A stretch of DNA of 64,000 nucleotides from Luteimonas chenhongjianii (GTDB lineage: Bacteria > Pseudomonadota > Gammaproteobacteria > Xanthomonadales > Xanthomonadaceae), in NCBI RefSeq assembly GCF_002327105.1, contig NZ_CP023406.1, positions 620,001-684,000 on the forward strand. Reading direction: 5' to 3'. The position numbers were made by a program, and so were the translations under genes. The notes below the pieces were generated by a model. That model made no database searches. It was not told where the DNA came from and saw only the letters and a list, made by a program, of their open reading frames with translations. This document shows, one piece after another, positions 9,443-18,220 of this stretch; within the stretch, counting starts at the first letter, position 1; each line of letters begins with the position of its first letter.

Positions 9443-9805
9443 GCGGTGGCTCCGATGCGGGAGGGCGACGGTAGCATGCACCCGCGCCGGCACGCGCCGC
9501 CTCAGGCCGCAGCCCTGCCCACTTGCCCGCTGGCTCGTCGGACCCGACCGGGGTCGAAAGATCCGCGCATGCGCGGCTGAGATGCGGCCGGTGTCGAAGG
9601 ACTGGCGTTCTGCGGGGGCGTCGATGCGCGGTCGTATCGGCGGATTGCCCGCGCCGCGTTCCTTCGATGACGGTGGGCAACCGCCGCGTGCTTGCAGCGC
9701 CGCTACGCGACTTGTACGAAAACGTCCGCCGGCAAGGCACGGAACCAACCGGACGATCGCTCCAGTGCGGCCTGCCGCAGGACGACCGGTGCCGCGGCGC
9801 CCGCG
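9443..9805. other. Intergenic region upstream of the M28 peptidase gene
   Basis: Lies between two minus-strand genes. No terminator with a T-run, RNA gene or convincing open frame was found. A promoter for the peptidase is expected here but none stands out. Confidence 0.4.
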
Positions 9806-10732
9806 TCAGCGCCTGAAGCGGACGTAGGCGCGTTTGGCCAGATAGACGAGCTGGCCACCGATCCCGGCGTCCTGCGCCTTTCGCAGTGCGGTGTTCTCCG
9901 CGTAGAGCATGCGGATGTGCGCGTCGCGCTGGCTGACCAGTTCGCGCATCTCGGCCACGTCCGCGGCGTCGAGGACTGCACCTTCGACGAACCGCTCGGG
10001 CAGCTGCCGGTTGACGTAGTACGTCGTATGCCGCTCCGCGATCTCGTCCGTCGGCCGGTCCTTCGTATAGAAGTAGAGCGCGATGGACCGACGCGTCAGG
10101 CCCGCATGTTCGGGCGGCAACCGGATCCGGTCGAACCCGTGCCAGGAGCGTTCCGACGTCTCGAAGATGGCGCAGCGGTTGAAGGCCGGCGCGATGGAGA
10201 CATCCGGACGCGGCGAGCCGTGCGGGTCGCGGAACAGTTCGAAATTGCCGCCCCACTGCGCGTCCCAGACGGGGTTGAGATAGATGATCAGATTGAGCCG
10301 GCGATGCCAGCGTTCGCTCGGATGGAAGTTGAAATCCACATGGGGATCCAGGCTCATGCCGTCACGGTTTTCGTGCGTGCCGCCGCCCAGATACCAGGGG
10401 TCGTAGATCAGCGATTCGATTCCGGTCAGCCGCGACAGCAGCTGCAGGAATTCCTGGCTCCGGATTGCATCGTCCAGCTCGCGGTAGGCCGGGCCCAGCT
10501 GTCGCACCTTGTCGGATGTGGACTTGCCGCCCGGCTGGCCATCGTCGCCGATGAAGTTGCCCTGCTCGAAACCCGGAAACTCGGCCAGCAGGCGCCTGGC
10601 GAAAGCCGGTGCGAAGAACTCGTCGATGACCGCGTGCGGAAACGGTTGGGCCGCCACGAAATCCGCACCGAGGCGATCAGCAGCCTCGAGAACGGGCGTG
10701 TTGATGATCGAGGTGCGAGGCGTTCCGTCCAT
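9806..10732 (-). CDS. 2-oxoglutarate/Fe(II)-dependent oxygenase (prolyl 4-hydroxylase-like)
   Basis: The 308-residue protein has the double-stranded beta-helix iron motif H-x-D (DPHVDFNFH, about residues 125-133). The distal His and the 2OG-binding Arg lie in ERSWHGFDRIRLP and LTRRSIALYFYT. This is the pattern of P4H-type 2OG-Fe(II) dioxygenases, which hydroxylate protein or small-molecule substrates with O2 and 2-oxoglutarate. Met at 10732 (MDGTPRTSIINTP) is taken as the start; sequence upstream in the same frame is low-complexity. After the fold comes a helical tail (about 255-308) with heptad-like spacing (VAEMRELVSQRDAHIRMLYAEN), possibly a coiled coil. Substrate unknown; such proteins often sit near glycan loci, but none is adjacent here. 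Confidence 0.82.
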   Translation of the reverse strand: MDGTPRTSIINTPVLEAADRLGADFVAAQPFPHAVIDEFFAPAFARRLLAEFPGFEQGNFIGDDGQPGGKSTSDKVRQLGPAYRELDDAIRSQEFLQLLSRLTGIESLIYDPWYLGGGTHENRDGMSLDPHVDFNFHPSERWHRRLNLIIYLNPVWDAQWGGNFELFRDPHGSPRPDVSIAPAFNRCAIFETSERSWHGFDRIRLPPEHAGLTRRSIALYFYTKDRPTDEIAERHTTYYVNRQLPERFVEGAVLDAADVAEMRELVSQRDAHIRMLYAENTALRKAQDAGIGGQLVYLAKRAYVRFRR

Positions 10733-10913
10733 GGGCCGTGCTGAAGTCGTCGAGGACCGGGAGTGTAGCCCAGCGCCAATCGCCGTCAGGACGTTCCGGG
10801 TGGCGCCGCTTACGGCAGCGCGCTCCCGTTGGAGGCATCGGTTACCCCCGACAGCTGACGGTGGGGAAGCATCCGCGTGGCCGAGGTTCGCGGACGCCCG
10901 AAGCCGCTCGTCC

Positions 10914-13532
10914 TCATAGATCCGGAAGCGATTGCTGCAGTGTCGCGTAGTCGCCCCAGGGATGGGCCTTGAGCCGCTTGAGCCGCGCCGGGGCATTGCG
11001 CAGGGTGAAGGCATCGCCAGACTTCACCCGCCCGAGCTCCTCCCAGCGCAGCGGCATCGACACCGGCGCGCCGGCGCGTGCCCGCAGCGAGAACGAGGCC
11101 ACGCTGGTGGCACCGCGGCCGTTGCGCAGGTAGTCCACGAAGATGCGGTCCTTGCGGAATTTCTTTGTGGCTGTCGCCACGTACTTCAGCGGGTCCAGTT
11201 CCACCATGCCCTGTGCGAAGGCATGCGCGAACGGCTTGACCACGCTCCAGTCGGCGCCGGGCGACAGTGGCGCGACGACATGCAGGCCCTTTCCTCCCGT
11301 CGTGCGCACGAACGACTCCAGCCCCAGCTGCTTGAGCAGCTCACGGACATGTCGCGCGGCGGCGACGATGTCGGGCCAGCTGACGCCTTCACCCGGATCG
11401 AGATCGAACACGATGCGGTCGGCGATGTCGGGCGCATCCGCATGCGCCCCCCAGGGGTGGAACTCCAGCGCATTGAACTGCACCAGCTCGAGCGCGGCGG
11501 CGGCATCGTTGACGACGAGGTAGTCACCGCTGCCCGACTCCTCCTTGAGCCGCACCGTCTCGACCAGGGTCATGCCCGCGGTGTGGTGCTTCTGGAAGAA
11601 GCAGGCACTGGCGATGCCGCCCGGGCAGCGGATCACCGACTGGGGACGGCCGGCGATCTCGGGCAGCAACCAGGGCATCGCCGCGGTGTAGTAGTCGGCG
11701 ACATCGCGCTTGGTCAGCGTGTCGCCGGGAAACAGCACCTTCTCGGGACTCGACAGGGTGGGCGGCGTGCGCGGCGCGTCCGAAGTGGTGGCTGACCCGG
11801 TGCTTGCGGCCCGCCCGGTCCTGGCGGCCGCAGCGCGTTTCGGCGCCGAGGCCGTGGCCGGCTTCGCGGTCTTGGCTGCGGCGCGCTTGCGTGGCGTCGG
11901 GGTCGCTGTCGGACTCGCCATCGTGTCGTCTCCATTGCGGTCGCTGTCATGCAGATCGTCCACGGACTTGTCGGGGCGCACCGCCTTGAGCGATGGCTGG
12001 CGCAGAAGCCCATGCCCTCCGGTGCCGCGCGAGAAGACCTCGACGACGAATCTCGGCGCAAACCATTTCGCCGCACGCAGGTCGGTGTCGTTGGGTGGCA
12101 CGAAGACCGTGGGCACGTCGCGTCCAGCGCGGCCGATCCTCGGGGTCAGCTCGGTCAGCAGCGCATCGCTGAAGCCCGAGCCCACGCGGCCCGCATAGCG
12201 CCAGCCGTGCTCGGGATCGGGCCGGGCCAGCAGCAGCGAACCGAAACCGTTGCGGCTGCCCTTGGGCGGTGTGTAACCGACGACCGCGTATTCGTCGCTG
12301 GCCAGCTCCTTGGTCTTGCGCCAGTCGTCGCCGCGGCCGGGGCGATAGGGGCGGTCGCCGCGCTTGGAGATGATGCCTTCGAAGCCCGATTCCGAGGCCA
12401 GTTCCACCGCGGTCTCGGCCGCGCCTTCGATGTGCGCGCTGTAGGCCAGGTGCGCCGGCGGCCTCTCGCCGAGAATGCGCTGCAGCAGCGCCTTGCGCGC
12501 GAACAGCGGCGCATCGGAGATGTCGACGCCGTCGACATGCAGCAGGTCGAACAGCACCAGCGCCAAGGCGCCCTGGCGCTCGCCCGAGAGCGTGCCCTGC
12601 AGCAGGTTGAAGTCTTCGCGGCTGCCGCGCCCGGCAATGAGCTCGCCATCGAACGCGGCCGATTTCAGGCCCAGCCGCGCGACCGCGGCGGTGATCTCGG
12701 GGACCTTGGCGGTCCATTCGATCGCATTGCGCGACCACAGCCGCACCTTGCCGCGGGCCACGGTGGCCAGCAGGCGGTAACCGTCCCACTTGAGTTCGTG
12801 CAGCCAGGCCTCGCCCTGCGGCGCGGCGTCGCCGAGCTTGGCGAGCTGCGGGGCGAAGGGCCCGTCCGGCGCCGCGCCGCGCCTGGCACCGTCGAGCCTG
12901 CGCGCGGCGGCCGCCCAGTCATCGCTGCGCTTGGCTGGCGCCTCGACCTCGCGCTCCTTGCGCTTGCGCGCCTTGCCGGTGCCGGCGCGTTTCGCATCCT
13001 CGGCTGGCGGCGGGGGGATATCGGCCAGAAGATCGTCTGCCTCGAGCGCGCCGGCGAACTCGTCGCGGTCCTTGAACAGCAGCCATTGCGGCTGACGCGC
13101 CGGCTTGTGGGATCGCACCAGATGCCATCGACCCTTCAGCTTGCGACCGAAGAGTTCGAAACGCAGATGGCCCTTGGCTAGCCCTTCCTCCGGGTCGCCG
13201 TCGGCAGCCCACACCCCGGTGTCGAAGCGGGCGACATGGCCACCGCCGTATTCCCCTTTGGGAATCTCGCCTTCGAAGCCCGCGTAATCGAGCGGATGGT
13301 CTTCGACCTCGACCGCCATGCGCTTGACGGCCGGATCGTAGCTGGGCCCCTTGGGCACCGCCCAGCTCTTGAGCGCATCGCCGATCTGCAGACGGAAATC
13401 GTAATGGCGGCGGCTGGCATGGTGCAGCTGGACGACGAAGATCGCACGCTGGCCACGCGGCGCGGGCTTGCCCGGCTCGGGCTCGCGGGTCGTATCGAAG
13501 CGCCGCTTGCGCCGGTATTCGGTTAGCGACAC
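10914..13532 (-). CDS. ligD: Multifunctional NHEJ DNA ligase LigD (phosphoesterase-ligase-polymerase)
   Basis: Repairs double-strand breaks with Ku. The 872-residue product has three domains in the Pseudomonas order: a 3'-phosphoesterase domain (about 25-170; QLHHASRRHYDFRL, then the GEIPKGEYGGG loop), an ATP-dependent ligase domain whose nucleotidyl Lys is K248 in LKWDGYR, and a C-terminal primase-like polymerase domain (about 590-872; metal motif DLDPGEG and GGKGLHVV). A basic, low-complexity Ala/Lys/Arg linker joins ligase and polymerase. The start is a GTG at 13532 (VSLTEYRRKRRF), one base after the ku stop. A frame open to 13715 overlaps ku and is rejected. Confidence 0.93.
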   Translation of the reverse strand: MSLTEYRRKRRFDTTREPEPGKPAPRGQRAIFVVQLHHASRRHYDFRLQIGDALKSWAVPKGPSYDPAVKRMAVEVEDHPLDYAGFEGEIPKGEYGGGHVARFDTGVWAADGDPEEGLAKGHLRFELFGRKLKGRWHLVRSHKPARQPQWLLFKDRDEFAGALEADDLLADIPPPPAEDAKRAGTGKARKRKEREVEAPAKRSDDWAAAARRLDGARRGAAPDGPFAPQLAKLGDAAPQGEAWLHELKWDGYRLLATVARGKVRLWSRNAIEWTAKVPEITAAVARLGLKSAAFDGELIAGRGSREDFNLLQGTLSGERQGALALVLFDLLHVDGVDISDAPLFARKALLQRILGERPPAHLAYSAHIEGAAETAVELASESGFEGIISKRGDRPYRPGRGDDWRKTKELASDEYAVVGYTPPKGSRNGFGSLLLARPDPEHGWRYAGRVGSGFSDALLTELTPRIGRAGRDVPTVFVPPNDTDLRAAKWFAPRFVVEVFSRGTGGHGLLRQPSLKAVRPDKSVDDLHDSDRNGDDTMASPTATPTPRKRAAAKTAKPATASAPKRAAAARTGRAASTGSATTSDAPRTPPTLSSPEKVLFPGDTLTKRDVADYYTAAMPWLLPEIAGRPQSVIRCPGGIASACFFQKHHTAGMTLVETVRLKEESGSGDYLVVNDAAAALELVQFNALEFHPWGAHADAPDIADRIVFDLDPGEGVSWPDIVAAARHVRELLKQLGLESFVRTTGGKGLHVVAPLSPGADWSVVKPFAHAFAQGMVELDPLKYVATATKKFRKDRIFVDYLRNGRGATSVASFSLRARAGAPVSMPLRWEELGRVKSGDAFTLRNAPARLKRLKAHPWGDYATLQQSLPDL

Positions 13533-13533
13533 G

Positions 13534-14466
13534 TCACGAGGCCTTGCGTACGGCCTTCTTCGCCGCCGGGGACGCGGTCTTCTTGGCGGCCTTCTTCGCG
13601 GTCTTCTTGGTGACGGTCTTGGCGGTCTTCTTGACCGGCGTCGTGGCTTCGGCCTTGGCCGGCGTGCGGCGGTTCTCGCCGAGGCTCTTCTGCAGCAGAG
13701 CGACGAAGTCCACAACGTTGGTCGCCGCGTCCTCCCGGTGCGGCGATTCCTCGGTCACCTTCGCCGTCGCGCCCTTGGCCTCGATACGCTGTTTGATGAT
13801 CTCCGACAGGCGTTCGCGGAACTCGTCGTGATAGGCATCGGGCGCCCATTCGGCCGACATCGACTCGATCAGTTGGGCGGCCATGTCGAATTCCTTGTCG
13901 GCGATCCGATAGCTCGACGCCGAGCCCTCGGGCAGTTTGTAGTCGTTGGGATCAACGAGTTCCTGCGGGTAGCGCAACAGCATCAGGATCAGGGCATCGC
14001 CCTCCGGCATCACCGCGCACAGGTATTCACGGGTGCGGATGACCACGCGGGCCACGCCGACCTTGCCCGTCTTCTTGAGCGTCTCGCGCAACAGCACGTA
14101 GCCCTTCTCGGCCTTCTTGCCTGGCACCAGCACATACGGCTTCTCGTAGAAGCGCACGCCGATACTGCCGGCGTCGACGAAGGCTTCGACATCGACCGAC
14201 TCGTGCGATTCGGGCGCCGCCGAGGCGATGTCTTCCTTCTCGATGACGACATAGCTGCCCTTGTCGTACTCGAAGGCCTTGACGATCTCCTTCCATGGCA
14301 CTTCCTCGCCGGTGTCGGCGTTGACCCGCTCGAAGCGGATCGGCTTCTTGTCGCGCGAATCCAGCATCCGGAAGCTCAGGTCGGTTCTGCGCTCCCCGGA
14401 CATCAGCGAGACCGGGATGTTGAGCAGGCCGAAGGACAGCGAGCCGGACCAGATGGGACGCGCCAT
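13534..14466 (-). CDS. ku: Non-homologous end-joining protein Ku
   Basis: Bacterial Ku homodimer that threads onto broken DNA ends and recruits LigD. The protein begins MARPIWSGSLSFGLLNIPVSL, the canonical N-terminus of the family, and contains the Ku core (VPWKEIVKAFEYDKGSYVV) over about residues 1-250. The 310-residue protein ends in a Lys/Ala-rich tail (repeated KKTAKK-type units, about 275-310) as in other proteobacterial Ku proteins, where it binds DNA. GGAGG lies 5 bases before ATG at 14466 and decides the start over an upstream Met. It is directly followed by ligD with one spacer base, so both form an operon. Confidence 0.95.
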   Translation of the reverse strand: MARPIWSGSLSFGLLNIPVSLMSGERRTDLSFRMLDSRDKKPIRFERVNADTGEEVPWKEIVKAFEYDKGSYVVIEKEDIASAAPESHESVDVEAFVDAGSIGVRFYEKPYVLVPGKKAEKGYVLLRETLKKTGKVGVARVVIRTREYLCAVMPEGDALILMLLRYPQELVDPNDYKLPEGSASSYRIADKEFDMAAQLIESMSAEWAPDAYHDEFRERLSEIIKQRIEAKGATAKVTEESPHREDAATNVVDFVALLQKSLGENRRTPAKAEATTPVKKTAKTVTKKTAKKAAKKTASPAAKKAVRKAS

Positions 14467-14468
14467 GA

Positions 14469-14789
<321 letters not shown>

Positions 14790-14846
14790 TCGGTGACGGA
14801 TCGCCGGGCCCGATCCGTCACGGGAGCGGCCTTCGGACGCGCAGCC

Positions 14847-14873
14847 TATAATCCTCCGCTGTAACCGGTTACA
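14847..14873 (+). promoter_or_regulatory. Promoter -10 with overlapping LacI-type operator of the beta-glucosidase gene
   Basis: A perfect -10 hexamer TATAAT (14847-14852) is followed by a perfect 14-bp palindrome TGTAACCGGTTACA (14860-14873), ending 11 bases before the gene start. A palindrome with central CG around the expected transcription start is the usual form of a LacI/GalR-family operator. Repression lifted by a sugar is inferred. No regulator gene of that family is present in the window. The -35 is not clear. Confidence 0.7.
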
Positions 14874-14884
14874 CGGATAGAAGG

Positions 14885-17059
14885 ATGCGCCTAGACGACC
14901 GCCTCGAGGCCCTGCTCGCGCAGATGACGCTCGAGGAGAAGATCGGCCAGCTCGGCATTTTCGCCGACATGCTGCGGCCCTTCGCCGCCGACGTGAATCC
15001 CGACATGAACGAGCGCGATGCGGACGAGTTGCGCGCCCAGATCCGAGCCGGGCGCGTCGGGGCCGTGTTCAACGGCGTCGGAGCGCGTCAGGGATACGAA
15101 TCGCAACGTATCGCGGTGGAGGAAAGCCGGCTCGGGATCCCGCTGCTGATGGGCGCCGACGTGATCCATGGCATGCGCACGGTGTTTCCGATTCCACTGG
15201 GCGAGGCCGCCAGCTTCGAGCCGGCGCTGGCGCAGCGCACCGCCCGCGCGGCGGCGATCGAAGCGACCGCATGCGGCCTGCACTGGACATTCGCACCCAC
15301 CCTCGACATCGCGCGTGATCAACGCTGGGGCCGCGTGGCCGAGGCGGCGGGCGAGGACGTGGTGCTGGCGAACGCATTCGCCGCCGCGCGCGTGCGCGGT
15401 TTCCAGGGCGACGATCTCACCGCGCACGACTCCCTGCTCGCCACGCCAAAGCATTTCGTCGGCTACGGCGCGGTGATGGGGGGGCTCGACTACAACAGTG
15501 TCGAGATCTCCGAAGGCACGCTGCGCGACGTGCACCTGCCCCCGTTCAAGGCCGCGCTCGATGCCGGCGCGATGACGGTGATGAGCGCCTTCAACGACAT
15601 CAACGGGGTGCCGGCGTCGGCGCACGATGGCCTGCTGACCGACCTGCTGCGCGGCGAATGGGGCTTCAAGGGCTTCGTGGTCTCCGACTACACCGCCGAC
15701 TTCGAGCTCGTCGCGCATGGCTTCGCCGCCGACGATCGCGAGGCGACCAGGCTCTCGTTCACGGCGGGCGTCGACATGAGCATGCAGAGCGGTCTCTATG
15801 CCACGCACCTGCCGGAGCTGGTGGCCAGCGGCGAGGTGTCGATGGCCGCGATCGACCGCGGCGTGCGGCGCGTGCTTGCCGTCAAGCAGGCGATCGGCCT
15901 GTTCGACGATCCCTACCGCTCGCTGGATCCGCAGGCCGAGGCTGCGCTCGATCCGCAGGCGCTGCATTTCGACCTCGCGCGCGACGCCGCGCGCCGGTCG
16001 ATCGTGCTGCTGAAGAACGAGGGCGAGCTGCTGCCGCTGAAGAAGTCCGGCCAGCGGATCGCGTTGATCGGCCCGTATGCCCGGGACCGCGACAACCTCG
16101 AGGGCTGCTGGACGCTGTTCGGCGACAAGACGCTGTACGTCAACCTCGAAGACGGGCTGCGCGCGGCGCTCGACGACGGCGATGCACTGACGGTCGTCGA
16201 TGGCAGCGCCATGGAAGAGGCCATTGATGGCGGCATCGAAGCGGCGGTGGAAGCCGCGCGCGAGGCCGATGTCGTGCTGCTGGCGATCGGCGAGCCGCAG
16301 GGCTACAGCGGCGAGGCACAGTCGCGCACGCAGATCATCGTGCCGCCCGCGCAGCAGGCGCTGGCCGAGGCTGTCGCCGCGACCGGCACGCCGATGGTCG
16401 TGCTGCTGCGCCATGGCCGCGCGCTGGCATTGCAGGGCGCGGTGCGCGATGCGCAGGCGATTGTCGCGACCTGGTTCCTTGGCACCGCCACCGGTCCCGC
16501 GATTGCCGACGTGCTGCTGGGCGACTACAACCCGTCCGCACGTCTGCCGGTCAGTTTTCCGCGCGACTCCGGCCAGCAGCCGCTGTACTACAACCGGCAG
16601 CGCACCGGCCGCCCGGAGCTGCCGGAGATGAGCGAGTTCAAGAGCCGCTGGCGGGAGATGCCGCACAGCCCGCTGTATCCATTCGGTCATGGCCTGTCGT
16701 ACACGCGCTTCGTCTATGGCGACGTCCAACTGTCGTCCGACACGCTCGACTGGGACGGCACGCTGACGGCGTCGGTGACGCTGCGCAACGACGGCGACCG
16801 CGCCGGCGAGGAGGTCGTGCAGCTCTACATCCACGACCGTGTCGCCAGCCGCGTGCGGCCGATCCGCGAGCTCAAGGATTTCCGCAAGGTCGCCCTCGAG
16901 CCCGGCGCGCACGCCACGGTCTCGTTCACGCTGCGGCGCGACCAGCTCGCCTTCACCACCCGCAGCGGCGCGTTCTCCGCCGAGCCGGGCCTGTTCGAAG
17001 TCTGGATCGCCCCGAGCTCGGAGACGGGTATGGCGGCGCAGTTCACCCTGATCCGTTGA
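14885..17059 (+). CDS. bglX: GH3 beta-glucosidase (BglX-like), cytoplasmic
   Basis: Hydrolyses terminal beta-D-glucosides or related beta-linked oligosaccharides by the retaining mechanism. The 724-residue protein has the GH3 TIM-barrel N-domain (LLAQMTLEEKIGQLG, then ATPKHFVGYG with the KH pair), the nucleophile Asp268 in GFVVSDYTAD, the alpha/beta C-domain from about 365 (RRSIVLLKNEGELLPL) and a fibronectin III-like end. Unlike E. coli BglX it has no signal peptide and starts straight into the barrel, so it probably acts in the cytoplasm on imported disaccharide. It is monocistronic and preceded by a palindromic operator. It may cooperate with the sugar symporter and phosphorylase at the right end of the window. 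Confidence 0.9.
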   Translation: MRLDDRLEALLAQMTLEEKIGQLGIFADMLRPFAADVNPDMNERDADELRAQIRAGRVGAVFNGVGARQGYESQRIAVEESRLGIPLLMGADVIHGMRTVFPIPLGEAASFEPALAQRTARAAAIEATACGLHWTFAPTLDIARDQRWGRVAEAAGEDVVLANAFAAARVRGFQGDDLTAHDSLLATPKHFVGYGAVMGGLDYNSVEISEGTLRDVHLPPFKAALDAGAMTVMSAFNDINGVPASAHDGLLTDLLRGEWGFKGFVVSDYTADFELVAHGFAADDREATRLSFTAGVDMSMQSGLYATHLPELVASGEVSMAAIDRGVRRVLAVKQAIGLFDDPYRSLDPQAEAALDPQALHFDLARDAARRSIVLLKNEGELLPLKKSGQRIALIGPYARDRDNLEGCWTLFGDKTLYVNLEDGLRAALDDGDALTVVDGSAMEEAIDGGIEAAVEAAREADVVLLAIGEPQGYSGEAQSRTQIIVPPAQQALAEAVAATGTPMVVLLRHGRALALQGAVRDAQAIVATWFLGTATGPAIADVLLGDYNPSARLPVSFPRDSGQQPLYYNRQRTGRPELPEMSEFKSRWREMPHSPLYPFGHGLSYTRFVYGDVQLSSDTLDWDGTLTASVTLRNDGDRAGEEVVQLYIHDRVASRVRPIRELKDFRKVALEPGAHATVSFTLRRDQLAFTTRSGAFSAEPGLFEVWIAPSSETGMAAQFTLIR

Positions 17060-17130
17060 TTTGCTGCCACGGGCGCGCCCGCCGGCGCGCCTGTGGAGGT
17101 GGTCGAGCGGTGGGGCGGCGCCGGCGGCCG

Positions 17131-18099
17131 TCAGCGCTCCGAGTGGCCGGGATCTTCCCGGTCGCGTCGCGAGAACAGGTCGGGGCGGATGAGTTCGATG
17201 AACGCCCGCGCCTGCGGTGAAAGCACCTTGCCCTTGCGCACGACCACGCCATAGCTGCGTGGCGGGAACCATTCCGCGACCGGGCGCGTCGCCAGCCGCT
17301 CGGCGTCATCTGCGGCCAGGCAGATCGAACTGACGACCGAGATGCCCATGCCCATCGCCACGTACTGCTTGATCACTTCCCAGCCGCCGACCTCCAGCGC
17401 CACCGTGTAGGGCAGCCGAGCCTGCTGGAATACCTGGTCGACGAGACGGTAGGTGACCTGGCGTTTCGGCGGCAGGATCAGGCCGTAGCGGGCGATCTCC
17501 TCGAGTGTCAGCCGCTTCGACCGCGCCAGGGCATGGTCGAGGGGCGTCAGCAGGATCGGGTCGAACCGGTAGACAGGCGCGTAGCTGAGGTCACCCGGCA
17601 CATCGACCATCGAACCGACAACGAGGTCGACGGCGTCGCTGCGCAGCAGGTCGGTGCCATCGGCGGTGATCGCATCCTGCAGCGACAGACGCACGTCGGG
17701 GTGCTGGCGGCGGAACAGGTCGACGATACGCGGCAGCAGGTAGAGGATCGTCGAACTGTTGGCCGCCACCTTCAGCTCGCCCGCATCGAGCCCGCCGATC
17801 TCGCGCCTGAAGGCCGCCGGCAGGGCATCGAGCCCCTCCACCAGCGGCATGGCCAGCGCATACAGCGCTTCCCCCTCGCGGGTCGGGACCAGGCGCCGGC
17901 CGCTGCGCTCGAGCAGCTTGACGCCGAGTTCGCGCTCGAGCGCCTGCAACTGCAACGAGATTGCCGGCTGGCTGACATAGAGGGCTTCCGCGGCACGCGA
18001 AACTGAACCGAGCCGCGTGGTCTGACAGAACGCGCGCAGCGGTTTCAGCCGATCGCTCTTGTACGGAAATCTCTGCGGCGGCAGTGACTTGGACGGCAT
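17131..18099 (-). CDS. LysR-family transcriptional regulator (CysB/CbbR-like), divergent from aceBA
   Basis: A 322-residue LysR protein. The N-terminal winged helix (LRAFCQTTRLGSVSRAAEALYVSQPAISLQLQALE, here at about residues 20-54) contains the hallmark SxAAxxLxxSQPAISxQ pattern. The effector domain covers about 105-310, with (MGMGISVVSS) near its end. Start ATG 18099 gives MPSKSLPPQRFPYK. The gene is divergent from malate synthase with about 120 bp between the coding starts, so it is probably the regulator of the glyoxylate shunt genes, sensing a metabolite of acetate or C2 metabolism. That role is inferred from position only. Confidence 0.88.
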   Translation of the reverse strand: MPSKSLPPQRFPYKSDRLKPLRAFCQTTRLGSVSRAAEALYVSQPAISLQLQALERELGVKLLERSGRRLVPTREGEALYALAMPLVEGLDALPAAFRREIGGLDAGELKVAANSSTILYLLPRIVDLFRRQHPDVRLSLQDAITADGTDLLRSDAVDLVVGSMVDVPGDLSYAPVYRFDPILLTPLDHALARSKRLTLEEIARYGLILPPKRQVTYRLVDQVFQQARLPYTVALEVGGWEVIKQYVAMGMGISVVSSICLAADDAERLATRPVAEWFPPRSYGVVVRKGKVLSPQARAFIELIRPDLFSRRDREDPGHSER

Positions 18100-18123
18100 C
18101 GCGGCATTCCTATAAGTCCAGCT

Positions 18124-18155
18124 AATGCTAAGCATTGACATAACTGGATTGTCAA
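18124..18155. promoter_or_regulatory. Candidate LysR binding sites in the lysR-aceB divergent region
   Basis: Two inverted repeats are adjacent. AATGC-TAA-GCATT (18124-18136) has the short dyad form of LysR boxes. TTGACA-N9-TGTCAA (18135-18140 with 18150-18155) has 6-bp arms. They sit between the divergent starts at 18099 and 18221. Either TTGACA arm could also serve as a -35 element. No experimental information is available, and matching to a specific regulator is inference. Confidence 0.5.
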
Positions 18156-18220
18156 ATAGCCGCGCCGGGCGGACCGTCGGCAACACCCGCTCCGCCGAGC
18201 GCGACAAGGATCCGCAGCCT

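Noticed and set aside
14891..17272. A 793-codon open frame on the minus strand opposite the beta-glucosidase
   Set aside because: Its product is His/Arg/Gln-rich without domains; it mirrors the GH3 gene in high-GC DNA.
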